A stretch of 64,000 bases of DNA from CAZXFA01 sp964640085 (lineage in GTDB: Bacteria; Actinomycetota; UBA4738; HRBIN12): the NCBI GenBank assembly GCA_964640085.1, contig CAZXFA010000010.1, positions 1 to 64,000 of the forward strand, read 5' to 3'. A program made the translations under genes and the position numbers. Shown here one piece after another: positions 15,314 through 24,595 of this stretch. The first letter of the stretch is position 1; each line of letters begins with the position of its first letter. Below the pieces are notes generated by a model. The model saw nothing but the letters and a program-made list of their open reading frames with translations, made no database searches and was not told the origin of the DNA.

Positions 15314-15346
15314 GACGGCGGGCCCGACGCGGTCGGGCCCGCCGTC
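15314..15346 (+). terminator. Terminator after the TKRQ-repeat gene
   Basis: A perfect 14-bp stem (15314-15327 with 15333-15346) and a CGCGG loop lie 21 bases after the stop and are followed by AGCTTTC. Confidence 0.85.
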
Positions 15347-15380
15347 AGCTTTCGGGCTATCCGCGGAGAAGGGACTTGGC

Positions 15381-15386
15381 TACGCT
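15381..15386 (+). promoter_or_regulatory. Leaderless-type -10 (TACGCT)
   Basis: TACGCT ends 7 nt before ATG 15394 and fixes that start for the Crp-family gene. Confidence 0.6.
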
Positions 15387-15393
15387 TGCGACG

Positions 15394-16134
15394 ATGGTGA
15401 CGGCGAGGACCGGGGTCGGGGCGATCGCCCCCACGGAGCTGGTGGGGTCGATGGCCCGGACTCCGCTGTTCGACGGTGCCGCACCGCGAACGATCGCACG
15501 GCTGGCCGAGCGAGGGACCCTGCGTCCGTACCGCCGCGGTACCTACCTGTTCCACCAGGGCGATCTCTCGCCGGAGGTGTTCTTCCTGGTCTCGGGGCGG
15601 GTCGAGATTAGCTCGCTGTCGGCCAGCGGACACCGCCAGCTCCACACCACGCTCGATTCACCGCAGTTCTTCGGCGAGCTCGGGGTGCTCGGAGACATGC
15701 CGCGGAGCGCCGCCGCCCTCGCCCTGGAGGCGTCCACGGTCTGGGTCATGCCCGCGGAGGGCTTCCTCGGATTCCTCGCCGAGGAGCCCGCCGCCTCCCG
15801 TGCCCTCCTCCGCGCGCTGGCACGGCAGGTGACCGCGCACGAGGCGTTCGTCGAGGACCTGCTGTACCTGGACCTGAAGGGGCGGGTGGCCAAGCGGCTG
15901 CTCCAGCTGGTGTCGCCGTCGCTGGACGAGCTCCCCGAGGACGGAGCGGTCGTGCCCTCCATCGTCACCCACGCCGACCTCGCGAGCCTGTGCGGCGGGA
16001 GTCGTGAGAACGTGACCAGGATCCTCTCCGAGTTCCAGCGCCGCGGGATCGTGGAGCGCGATGGCCGGCGGTTCGTGCTGCGGAAGATCGCGGGACTGGC
16101 CCACCTGGCCGGCGTCCCCGGGGGTTCGAGGTGA
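15394..16134 (+). CDS. Crp/Fnr family transcriptional regulator
   Basis: A 246-residue regulator. The N-terminal cNMP domain has HQGDLSPEVFFLVSGRVEI and the cassette FFGELGVLGDMPRSAAAL. A long dimerisation helix follows, then a winged helix with HADLASLCGGSRENVTRILS. Its recognition helix keeps the S-R-E-x3-R spacing of E. coli CRP (Arg180, Glu181, Arg185), the residues that read GTGA, so the TGTGA-N6-TCACA sites at 11849 and 14997-15060 are natural targets. There is no Cys cluster, so it is not Fnr-like. The start is set by the leaderless -10. The next gene overlaps by four bases. Confidence 0.92.
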   Translation: MVTARTGVGAIAPTELVGSMARTPLFDGAAPRTIARLAERGTLRPYRRGTYLFHQGDLSPEVFFLVSGRVEISSLSASGHRQLHTTLDSPQFFGELGVLGDMPRSAAALALEASTVWVMPAEGFLGFLAEEPAASRALLRALARQVTAHEAFVEDLLYLDLKGRVAKRLLQLVSPSLDELPEDGAVVPSIVTHADLASLCGGSRENVTRILSEFQRRGIVERDGRRFVLRKIAGLAHLAGVPGGSR

Positions 16135-16445
16135 CCGTCCGCGAGCTCCGCCGCTGGTGGGGGCAGACAGTGGCCGCCCACGACTGGCTGGAGGCGGCGA
16201 GCGTCGCTCTCGGCGTGCTCTTCCTCGCGGGGGCGCTGGCGAGCGTCGTTGCGGTCCTCGTCGCGGTGGTGAGCTTGGGGGAGCCCGAGCCCGGGCTCGA
16301 GGGCTCCCAGGGGCTCCTCCAGGCCACCAGGGGATTGGGGGCATTCCTGTTCGGCGCCTTCGCTCTCGTCGCCGTCGCGGTCGGCTGGTTCCTCGCGGGC
16401 GAGGCGATCAGTAGGGCGGCGCGTCGCCTGGTGGGCCGGGGCTGA
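16131..16445 (+). CDS. Small membrane protein downstream of the Crp regulator
   Basis: A 104-residue protein with two long hydrophobic segments (VALGVLFLAGALASVVAVLV and LGAFLFGAFALVAVAVGWFL) and amphipathic ends (TVRELRRWWGQTV at the start, RAARRLVGRG at the end). No family is recognised. GTG 16131 lies in the stop of the Crp gene (GTGA), so it is co-translated with the regulator. It could be a membrane partner or target of it, which is inference. Confidence 0.7.
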   Translation: MTVRELRRWWGQTVAAHDWLEAASVALGVLFLAGALASVVAVLVAVVSLGEPEPGLEGSQGLLQATRGLGAFLFGAFALVAVAVGWFLAGEAISRAARRLVGRG

Positions 16446-16478
16446 TCGCGGGCCGAGAGGGCGCGGGCCTCGGGCGGC

Positions 16479-17504
<1,026 letters not shown>

Positions 17505-17511
17505 AGGCTCC

Positions 17512-17517
17512 AGGGTA
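17512..17517 (-). promoter_or_regulatory. Leaderless-type -10 of moaA (TACCCT)
   Basis: TACCCT on the minus strand ends 7 nt before ATG 17504. Confidence 0.55.
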
Positions 17518-17551
17518 CCGGGTTCGGCGTCCGGACCGGGTCGCGCGCTCG

Positions 17552-17806
17552 TCAACCCTCGGGAGGTGCTTGCGGGAGCAGCCCCCGGACCGTGTCCATC
17601 GCGGCCGTCATCGCGTCGGACCGTGAGGCGCCGCCGGCCATCCCCCGGCCCACGGCGCTGCCGAGCAGGAACGACGCGAGCGGGGTGATCTTCCGCTCCA
17701 CGCGGTGGGCGACGTCGCGAGCGATCCCCAGGAGCTGCGCCGTCTCCAGCTCGGAGAGTGTGTCCTCTCCCAGCGCCTCCGCCAGCTGGTCGATCCAGGA
17801 CTCCAT
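17552..17806 (-). CDS. DUF6457-like small protein (molybdopterin-linked)
   Basis: An 84-residue helical protein: MESWIDQLAEALGEDTLSEL, then LLGIARDVAHRVERKITPLA and LLGSAVGRGMAGGA. I recognise the D-V-A-H-x-V-E-R-K-x-x-P-L core from actinobacterial proteins that lie next to or fused with MobA/molybdopterin genes (DUF6457, from memory). A GGAGGG site precedes the ATG at 17806. It lies 48 bases upstream of moaA on the same strand, so a role in Moco handling is likely but unproven. Confidence 0.7.
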   Translation of the reverse strand: MESWIDQLAEALGEDTLSELETAQLLGIARDVAHRVERKITPLASFLLGSAVGRGMAGGASRSDAMTAAMDTVRGLLPQAPPEG

Positions 17807-17847
17807 CGTGCCCTCCTCGGTCGATGCCGGGAACCCTACCCCGCGCC

Positions 17848-19239
17848 TCAGGCGGCGTGTCCGATCTCGTGCTTGCGCCGCTCCACGAACGCCGTCAGAG
17901 CCTCCTCCACGTCCGGGTCGAGGGGCGGCGGTTCGTAGCGATCCAGCAGCTCGCGCCAGCCCACGACGGCCTGGGGTGGTGCGGCCGCTGCGACCTCCCG
18001 GACGTGTCGCAGGGTATGCCTGGCACCGAGGAACGTGCCGCCGGGCCCGACCTCGCGGAACGCGTCCGCTGCGAAGTCCTCTTCCTCGGCCGGGAACCGC
18101 GTCGTGAGGAGGCGCTCGAACACCGCCAGCGGCCAGGCGTCCTGCGCGAGCTTCTCCAGGGAGGCCTCCAGCGAGCCCTCGACCCATCCGGCCCCATGCA
18201 CGACCAGGTTGGCTCCCGAGAGCAGGGTCGGCCAGAGCGACATCAGGGACTCCTGCGCCGCCCGCACGTCCGGCTCCGCTCGACCGGTCAGCGCCCCGCC
18301 GGCGCGGAACGGCAGGCCGTACCGCCGGGCCATCTGCCCAGCCGCCAGGATCGCCAGGGCGGAGCCGGCCGTCCCGAAGATCGGCGTTCCGAGGTGGAGG
18401 TCGATCTCGGAGACGAAGGTCCCGAAGACGCACGGGGTGCCCGGGCGGACGGTCTGGACGAGCGCCACGCCGGCGAGCGCCTCCGCGGTGGAGCCAGCCA
18501 GGGCCCCCGCCAGCCCGAGCGGTGCGGTGGCGCCGGCGAGCACGAACGGCATGAGCACGACCGGCTGGCCGGCCGCGGCGAACGCCATCAGCGACCCCGC
18601 CATCCGCTCGTCGTACTGGAGAGGGCTGATCGGGTTCACGATGCCCAACAGGACCGGTTCGCGCTCGATCGCCTCCCGCCCGCCGAACGCGAGCGCCGCG
18701 AGCTCGAGGCAGTCCGCGCTCGTCTCGGCCGAGACGCCGTCGGCGAAGTACGGCTTGTCCGTCGCGCGGATCACCTCGAGGTCCATGTCGAGGTGCCGGG
18801 AGGCCACGGGGAGATCGTCCGGCTCGACGATCGCGCTCATCGCCAGGTGCAGCTGGGGCACGACCTGGTTTAGACGGACGAACCGACGATAGTCCTCCCA
18901 CGTCGCGGGACGACGGCCCTCGTGGTCGAGGACGAACGGCGCCCCGCCCGTGGGCGCGATCGCCAGATGGTCGCCGCCGATCCGGAGCGTCCGATGCGGC
19001 GCCCGGCCGCGGACCTCGAACGAGCGCGGGGCCAGCCCCACGCGCTCGAGCACGAACCCGCGATCGAGGTGGGCGACCCCGTCGCGGACCTCCACGCCGG
19101 CATCGGCCAGCAGCGCGGCGGCCGGCGGGTAGGTGAACGCGACGCCGATCTCCTCGAGGAGGGTCATCGCGTGCTCGTGCACGGCCTCGACCCGTTCCTC
19201 CGGGAGCACGTCGACGTGCGGGAAGGTGACCGTCCACAT
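17848..19239 (-). CDS. MttB superfamily methyltransferase (non-pyrrolysine type)
   Basis: A 463-residue protein of the trimethylamine methyltransferase family: ALTLLEEIGVAFTY-like N-terminal helix, the G-G-x-x-F-V region, YFADGVSAETSADCLELAAL and HGAGWVEGSLEASLEKL near the C-terminus. True MttB has an in-frame TAG for pyrrolysine; this frame is unbroken, so it belongs to the large non-Pyl group, some of which demethylate glycine betaine, carnitine or proline betaine onto a corrinoid protein. No corrinoid protein is visible nearby. ATG 19239 has a GAGGTGAGGG site; in-frame codons upstream lack one. Confidence 0.85.
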   Translation of the reverse strand: MWTVTFPHVDVLPEERVEAVHEHAMTLLEEIGVAFTYPPAAALLADAGVEVRDGVAHLDRGFVLERVGLAPRSFEVRGRAPHRTLRIGGDHLAIAPTGGAPFVLDHEGRRPATWEDYRRFVRLNQVVPQLHLAMSAIVEPDDLPVASRHLDMDLEVIRATDKPYFADGVSAETSADCLELAALAFGGREAIEREPVLLGIVNPISPLQYDERMAGSLMAFAAAGQPVVLMPFVLAGATAPLGLAGALAGSTAEALAGVALVQTVRPGTPCVFGTFVSEIDLHLGTPIFGTAGSALAILAAGQMARRYGLPFRAGGALTGRAEPDVRAAQESLMSLWPTLLSGANLVVHGAGWVEGSLEASLEKLAQDAWPLAVFERLLTTRFPAEEEDFAADAFREVGPGGTFLGARHTLRHVREVAAAAPPQAVVGWRELLDRYEPPPLDPDVEEALTAFVERRKHEIGHAA

Positions 19240-19449
19240 CGCCCTCACCTCTCGGCGGTCGGACGAAGCGCCTCCCCCCACCCGGCGGCATCCTCGCTCG
19301 ACCGGGTTTCCTCACGGAGCCGCGCGCCGCCGGTCCGCCCGATCCCAGCCTAGGAGCGGGGTCGGTGAGGAGCAAGGCGTCGGGCTCGACCGGCGGTCAC
19401 CTCCCGCGCGACGCATCCTCGACCGATCGGTCTGGCAGGATAAGAGGCC

Positions 19450-20721
19450 GTGGATCCGCGCCGCGTTGCCGCCGTCGTGACCGTCTCGGACGGCGTGAGC
19501 CACGGCACTCGGGTCGACGAGTCGGGCGACCTGGCGGAGGCTATGCTCCGCGAGGCCGGCTTCGACGTGGTCGAGCGCGCCGTAATCCCCGACGAGCGTC
19601 CGCGGATCGAGTCCCTGCTGGTCGAGCTCGCCGACGCCAAGGCGATCCGGCTCGTCGTCACCACCGGCGGAACCGGTTTCGGACCCCGGGACGTGACGCC
19701 CGAGGCGACCCGTGCCGTGATCGATCGGGAGGCGCCCGGTCTGGCCGAGCTGATGCGCGCGCAGGGGCTGGCGAAGACGCCGCTCGCCGCGCTGTCCCGG
19801 GCCGTGGCCGGCACCCGTGGTTCGACGCTCGTGGTGAACCTCCCCGGGAGCCCGAAGGGCGTGCGCGAGAGCCTGGACGCCGCCCTCACGGTGATCCCTC
19901 ACGCGGTCGAGCTGCTCGCCGGCGCGACGGGACCGCACCCCACAGGCCACGGCGAGGCCTCCGCGGTCGGGGGGACCGTGCGGGCTGGCGACCGTTCCCT
20001 CGGGTCGTCCGAGCGTCCCTGGGTCGAGGCCACGGCCGTGAAGATCCTCGAGGGGACGCCCCCGTGCCGCGTCGGCAACCGGTTCCGCGTGTCATCCGAC
20101 GGACCGGTCCAGGGCACGCTCGGGTGCGCCGAGTTCGATGCGGCGGCGGAGGAGGACGCGGCCAAGGTGCTCGCTCTCGGTGAGCCCGTCACGCGCACGT
20201 ACCGGCACGAGCTGGGGTCGGTCGAGGTGTACCTCGAGCCGCATCTGCCCTCGCCGCGACTCGTCGTGGTCTCGGCGACCGAGGTGGCGCTCCACCTGCT
20301 GCGCCTCGGCCGGACCCTGCGGTACGAGACCGTGCTGGTGGAGCCGCGGTCGACCCGGGTGACCCCAGCCCAGGCCGGCGAGGCCGGCCGGCGGGTCGAG
20401 GCCGTGGCCGACGCGGCGCCGGACGAGCGGACCGATGTCGTGTTCACCGACCACGACGCGCCGGACCTCGTCGAGATGTTGGCGGCGGTCCTGCGCTCGC
20501 CGGCGCGGTTCGTCGGCGTGATGGGGAGTCGGCGCCACGTCGGCCGATACGTCGAAGAGCTCCGGGCGAGGGGGTTCGACGAGGAGGCGCTCGAACGCGT
20601 CCGTTCGCCGCTCGGGCTCGATCTCGGTGGGCAGCGGCCGGAAGAGATCGCGGTCTCGATCGCGGCCGGGCTCGTCGCCGCGCGCCACGGTCGAGACGGC
20701 GGCTGGCTCGACGCGCGGTGA
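19450..20721 (+). CDS. MogA-XdhC fusion protein (molybdenum cofactor maturation)
   Basis: A 423-residue two-domain protein. Residues ~1-160 form a MogA/MoaB domain (VAAVVTVSDGVSHGTRVDES, VVTTGGTGFGPRDVTPEATR, and LVVNLPGSPKGVRESLDAAL), which adenylylates molybdopterin or helps insert Mo. Residues ~195-423 are XdhC-like (EATAVKILEGTPPCRVGNRF, GCAEFDAAA, RFVGVMGSRRHVGRYVEELR and LDLGGQRPEEIAVSIAAGLV), a chaperone that sulfurates and inserts Moco into xanthine-dehydrogenase-type enzymes. The fusion would channel cofactor from synthesis to delivery. The start is GTG 19450. Confidence 0.9.
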   Translation: MDPRRVAAVVTVSDGVSHGTRVDESGDLAEAMLREAGFDVVERAVIPDERPRIESLLVELADAKAIRLVVTTGGTGFGPRDVTPEATRAVIDREAPGLAELMRAQGLAKTPLAALSRAVAGTRGSTLVVNLPGSPKGVRESLDAALTVIPHAVELLAGATGPHPTGHGEASAVGGTVRAGDRSLGSSERPWVEATAVKILEGTPPCRVGNRFRVSSDGPVQGTLGCAEFDAAAEEDAAKVLALGEPVTRTYRHELGSVEVYLEPHLPSPRLVVVSATEVALHLLRLGRTLRYETVLVEPRSTRVTPAQAGEAGRRVEAVADAAPDERTDVVFTDHDAPDLVEMLAAVLRSPARFVGVMGSRRHVGRYVEELRARGFDEEALERVRSPLGLDLGGQRPEEIAVSIAAGLVAARHGRDGGWLDAR

Positions 20722-20732
20722 GCCGGCCGCCG

Positions 20733-20768
20733 GCGCGATGAGCGGGCCCCGACGCGCGATGAGCGGGC
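20733..20768 (+). repeat. 15-bp direct repeat duplicating a start codon
   Basis: GCGCGATGAGCGGGC occurs at 20733-20747 and 20754-20768, 21 bp apart, so both copies give an in-frame ATG (20738 and 20759) for the methyltransferase. Confidence 0.8.
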
Positions 20769-21514
20769 GTCACGTACGGAAGAACCGGCGGTACTGGGAG
20801 GGCGTGAGCGAGGAGTACCAGCGGAAGCACGCGCGGCAGCTAAACCGATTCGACCGTCCTCGGTGGGGCGTGTGGGGCATCCCGGAGTCGACGCTCCGGG
20901 TATTGGGCGAGGTCCGCGGGCTGGACGTGCTCGAGTACGGCTGCGGGGCCGGTCAGTGGAGCATCGCCCTGGCCCGGATGGGGGCCCGCCCCGTGGGGCT
21001 GGATCTCTCGCAGGCGCAGCTTCGGCACGCTGTCGAGCTCATGGCGCGCGCGGGGGTGCGCTTCCCCCTCGTGCACGCCGATGCGGAACACACCCCGTTC
21101 GCCGATCGCAGCTTCGACGTCGTGATGTGCGATCACGGTGCGATGACCTTCGCCGACCCCCAGCGGACCGTGCCGGAGGTCGCACGGCTGCTGCGCCCGG
21201 GCGGGCTGTTCGCGTTCAACCACGCGAGCGCGTTCCACGCGCTCTGCTGGGACGATCGCCGGGACCGGGTCGCGACCCGGTTGGCGCGCGACTACTTCGA
21301 CACCGGGCGATGGGACGAGGAGACCGTTGACTTCATGATGCCCTACGGGGAGTGGATCCGCCTCTTCCGGCGACACGGCCTCGAGGTCGAGGATCTGATC
21401 GAGCCGCGACCCCGGGCCGACGCCCGCACCACCTACCCCTGGTTCGCGCCGCTTGCCTGGGCCCGGCGCTTCCCCGCCGAGAGCATCTGGAAGCTGCGAC
21501 GGCGTGTGGGCTGA
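20738..21514 (+). CDS. Class I SAM-dependent methyltransferase (UbiE/Methyltransf_11 type)
   Basis: A 258-residue enzyme with SAM motif I VLEYGCGAGQWSIALA, motif II PVGLDLSQAQL, DAEHTPFADRSFDVVMCDHG (post II) and the LLRPGGLFAFNHAS strand. It has a long C-terminal part with ETVDFMMPYGEWIRLFRRHG. The substrate is unknown; UbiE-like small molecules are typical. The start is ambiguous because of the repeated ATG (20738 or 20759). Its stop lies inside the start of the sulfatase gene (11-base overlap). Confidence 0.88.
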   Translation: MSGPRRAMSGRHVRKNRRYWEGVSEEYQRKHARQLNRFDRPRWGVWGIPESTLRVLGEVRGLDVLEYGCGAGQWSIALARMGARPVGLDLSQAQLRHAVELMARAGVRFPLVHADAEHTPFADRSFDVVMCDHGAMTFADPQRTVPEVARLLRPGGLFAFNHASAFHALCWDDRRDRVATRLARDYFDTGRWDEETVDFMMPYGEWIRLFRRHGLEVEDLIEPRPRADARTTYPWFAPLAWARRFPAESIWKLRRRVG

Positions 21515-22955
21515 CCGCGTCGGCCTCCGCGCCGGGCTGGCGTTCGCGCTCGCGGCGGGCACCCTCGTGCTCGCCGCGACCCGGCCGGCACCCGCCTCCA
21601 ATCCCGACCTTCGACCCAACGTCGTCCTCATCCTGACCGACGACCAGGCGCCGGGCTCCGTGCCCCACGACCCGCCCGCGATGCCGGCGTTCCAGGCCAT
21701 GGTCGAGGACCCGTCCGAGCACTGGGTGTGGTTCCCGAACGCGTTCCTTTCCACCCCGCTCTGCTGCCCCTCCCGGGCCTCGATCCTCACCGGCCGCTCG
21801 GACCTGCGGACCGGGGTCCGCACGAACCACGATGGCCACCTCCTCGATCCCACCGACAACCTCGCGGCGTGGCTGCACGACGCCGGGTACCGGACGGCCC
21901 TGATCGGCAAGTACCTCAACGGGTACCCCTTCGACGGGCAGCCGTTGGTGCCGCCGGGATGGGACCGGTGGCTCGTGAAGCGTCAGGGGGCCCAGTCGAC
22001 CGCGTACTACGACCACGTGCTGCTGGACCAGGGGTTCCCGGTCCCCTCCGGCGACGCTCCCGACGGGTACCTGACGGACGTGCTGGCGGAGGCCGCCGTG
22101 AGCTTCATCGAGGGGACGCCGGCAGATCGTCCCTTCTTCCTTATGGTGACGCCGACCGCGCCGCACCGTCCGTGGACGCCGGCGCCTCGGCACCGGGGCG
22201 CCTTCGCGGGCGTGCGCCTGGTCGAACCGCCGTCGGTCGGGGAGGAGGACGTCTCGGACAAGCCCGCCTGGGTCCGGGCCCTCCCGCCGCTCGACGAGGG
22301 GCGTCGAAAGCAGCTCGCCGGGGTCCGGGTGCGGTCGTTCGAGACCCTGCTGGCGGTGGACGACCTGGTAGCGGGGATCGTCCGGGCGCTGGAGGAACGC
22401 GACCTGCTCGGACGAACGGCGATCTTCTTCCTCACCGACAACGGGTTCTCGCTCGGCGAGCACCGCTGGCTCGGGAAGACCTGCCCGTACGAGGAGTGCA
22501 TCCGCACGCCGTTCTTCGTCCGGTACCCGGGCGCCGCCGCCCGAGCGGCACCGATGCTCGTCTCGAACCTCGACCTCGCACCAACGATCGCCGAGCTGGC
22601 GGGCGTGTCTGCGTCGGACCCCGTGGACGGTCGGAGCCTCGTGCCGGTGCTGGAAGGTGAGCCGGTCGAGCCCACGGCCGGACTGTTCCTCGACTACGTC
22701 GGCGATGCCCACGTGCCGGGGTGGTCGGCGATCCGCACGGAGGCGCTCGTCTACGTCGAGTACGTGACTGGCGAACGCGAGCTCTACGACCTGGCCGGAT
22801 ACCTCGGGCCGGCCGATCCGTACGAGCTGGAGAACCGGATCGGGCACCCCACGTACGGGACGGTGGTCCGTGAGCTCGCGGCGGAGTTGGGGCGTCTGCG
22901 CGAGGCTGCCACGAGCCCGAACGCGGGTCTGAGCGCGGTAGGGTTGCCGCCGTGA
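21504..22955 (+). CDS. Exported sulfatase (arylsulfatase family)
   Basis: A 483-residue protein with an N-terminal signal peptide (VGLRAGLAFALAAGTLVLAA, then a P-A-S-N cut region). Metal ligands are in NVVLILTDDQAPG. The formylglycine motif C87-C-P-S-R with ASILTGRSD is intact, followed by GYRTALIGKYLNGYP and FFLTDNGFSLGEHRWLGK. It should cleave sulfate esters outside the cytosol after Cys87 is oxidised; a formylglycine-generating enzyme must be encoded elsewhere. GTG 21504 overlaps the methyltransferase. The next gene starts in its stop codon (GTGA at 22952). Confidence 0.93.
   Translation: MWADRVGLRAGLAFALAAGTLVLAATRPAPASNPDLRPNVVLILTDDQAPGSVPHDPPAMPAFQAMVEDPSEHWVWFPNAFLSTPLCCPSRASILTGRSDLRTGVRTNHDGHLLDPTDNLAAWLHDAGYRTALIGKYLNGYPFDGQPLVPPGWDRWLVKRQGAQSTAYYDHVLLDQGFPVPSGDAPDGYLTDVLAEAAVSFIEGTPADRPFFLMVTPTAPHRPWTPAPRHRGAFAGVRLVEPPSVGEEDVSDKPAWVRALPPLDEGRRKQLAGVRVRSFETLLAVDDLVAGIVRALEERDLLGRTAIFFLTDNGFSLGEHRWLGKTCPYEECIRTPFFVRYPGAAARAAPMLVSNLDLAPTIAELAGVSASDPVDGRSLVPVLEGEPVEPTAGLFLDYVGDAHVPGWSAIRTEALVYVEYVTGERELYDLAGYLGPADPYELENRIGHPTYGTVVRELAAELGRLREAATSPNAGLSAVGLPP
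22939..22944 (+). promoter_or_regulatory. Internal leaderless-type -10 (TAGGGT)
   Basis: TAGGGT, inside the end of the sulfatase gene, ends 7 nt before GTG 22952, so the phosphoesterase may also have its own transcript. Confidence 0.4.
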
Positions 22956-24580
22956 GCCACTCGCCCGGTCCCGGCTCGCGCGTCCCGGTGCCGCGCAACC
23001 GCCTGCGGTTCTCTCGTCGCCGAACCGCTCGACGCCGGGGGTTCATCGCCTTCGCCGTGGTGGTTGCCCTGCTGATCGGTTGGCGGGCGTGGGCGGCGCT
23101 TGATCGCGACGAGGATCGGGTCGGGGTCATGCCCACCCCCACCGGTACCACCGGCGGGGGTGGCGACGGCGACGGCGACGGTGACCGTGGTGGGGACGGG
23201 GATGACGTCCAGCCCCAGATCGCCCCCGGCGAGACGCCCATAGAGCACGTGGTGTTCATCGTCAAGGAGAACCGGACGTTCAACCACTACTTCGCCACGT
23301 ACCCCGGGGCCGAGGGCTCGACCGAGGGCGGGACGATCGAGTGCACCGAGGACGGATGCGAGGACGGGCCCGTCGTCCAGCTCACGGAGGCGGAGGACAC
23401 GCAGCCGCACGACCTCACGCACTGCTTCCGCTGCGGGCTCGTCGCGATCAACGGCGGCAAGATGAACGGGTTCAACCGGATGAACGGGGTGATCCCGCAG
23501 TCTGGTGACCGCGCGCTCTTCTTCGGGCGGGACCTGTCCGGGTACAACTACCACGATCGCGACACGCTCCCGAACTACTGGGCGTACGCCGACCGCTTCG
23601 TGCTGGCCGATCACTTCTTCACGTCGATGTACGGCCCGACGCTGCCCGAGCACCTCTACACGGTCGCCGCCCAGGCCAACCACATCGTGGACAACAAGGG
23701 ACAGACGGACACCCCGGGCAGCTACTGCGACGACTCCACCGAGACCGCGACGCGGTTCATCCCCCGTGAGGTGCGGGAGAACGAGCGCCGGATCCTCCAG
23801 CTCGAGCGCGAGATCACTGCGAACGGCTCCAACACCTACGAGCTGGGGAAGTTCTGGAACCAGACCCGGCTCTGCTTCGACATCCCGGTGCTGCCCGACC
23901 AGCTCGAGGAGGCCGGGATCAGCTGGAAGTACTACGCGAACGAGAACGCGTGGATGAACGCTCTCCAGATGATCCGTCACGTCCGGTTCGGCCCGATGTG
24001 GAGGAAGGTCGAGCCCCCGGAGAACTTCGTGCGAGACGTCCGGGGGGGCGAGATGCCGCAGGTGTCCTGGATCATCCCCTCTGAGTCGTACAACGAGCAC
24101 CCCGGCGGCGGGAAGAGCGTGTGTGCCGGTGAGAACTGGACCGTGCACCAGGTCAACACGATCATGGAGAGCGAGTACTGGCGCTCCACGCTGATCGTGA
24201 TCGTGTGGGACGACTTCGGGGGCTTCTACGATCCGGTCCCCCCGCCGCAGACCGACGTGATGGGGCTCGGCCCTCGCACGCCGGCCCTGATCATCTCGCC
24301 GTACACGCGGCGGGGCGACAACCCGAACCGCGGGTACGTGGACGAGACCGTCTACGAGTTCAGCTCGGTGCTCGCCTTCATCGAGCGGCTGTTCGGGCTC
24401 GAGCCGATGACCGAGCGCGATGCCAGCGCGAACCCGCTGCTCGGGGCGCTGGAGTTCGAGCGCCCGCGGTTCAAGAAGCTGATCCTCCCGCTGCGCGACG
24501 ACTGCCCCTACGGGACCTCGTTCGCCCACTTCCTCGCGAGCTGGCCCCACCTGCGGACGATCGGTAGCCCGTTCGACTGA
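22952..24580 (+). CDS. Phospholipase C/acid phosphatase family phosphoesterase
   Basis: A 542-residue exported enzyme. It has a basic N-terminus, one TM/signal-anchor helix (GFIAFAVVVALLIGWRAW) and a Gly/Asp linker (GGGGDGDGDGDRGGDGDD), then the PLC/AcpA domain with metal-binding HVVFIVKENRTFNHYF, FVLADHFFTSMYGPTLPEHL, VSWIIPSESYNEHPGGG and VIVWDDFGGFYDPVPPPQ. It hydrolyses phosphate esters or phospholipids outside the cell. The usual E-N-R-[ST]-F-D reads ENRTFN here. A paralogue on the other strand (24596) faces it with only 15 bases between the stops. Confidence 0.92.
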   Translation: MSHSPGPGSRVPVPRNRLRFSRRRTARRRGFIAFAVVVALLIGWRAWAALDRDEDRVGVMPTPTGTTGGGGDGDGDGDRGGDGDDVQPQIAPGETPIEHVVFIVKENRTFNHYFATYPGAEGSTEGGTIECTEDGCEDGPVVQLTEAEDTQPHDLTHCFRCGLVAINGGKMNGFNRMNGVIPQSGDRALFFGRDLSGYNYHDRDTLPNYWAYADRFVLADHFFTSMYGPTLPEHLYTVAAQANHIVDNKGQTDTPGSYCDDSTETATRFIPREVRENERRILQLEREITANGSNTYELGKFWNQTRLCFDIPVLPDQLEEAGISWKYYANENAWMNALQMIRHVRFGPMWRKVEPPENFVRDVRGGEMPQVSWIIPSESYNEHPGGGKSVCAGENWTVHQVNTIMESEYWRSTLIVIVWDDFGGFYDPVPPPQTDVMGLGPRTPALIISPYTRRGDNPNRGYVDETVYEFSSVLAFIERLFGLEPMTERDASANPLLGALEFERPRFKKLILPLRDDCPYGTSFAHFLASWPHLRTIGSPFD

Positions 24581-24595
24581 CGCCTGCGGTTTCGC

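Noticed and set aside
22952..24580. Gly/Asp run GGGGDGDGDGD as a calcium-binding RTX repeat
   Set aside because: It lacks the GGxGxDxUx nonapeptide spacing and is better read as a flexible linker after the membrane anchor.
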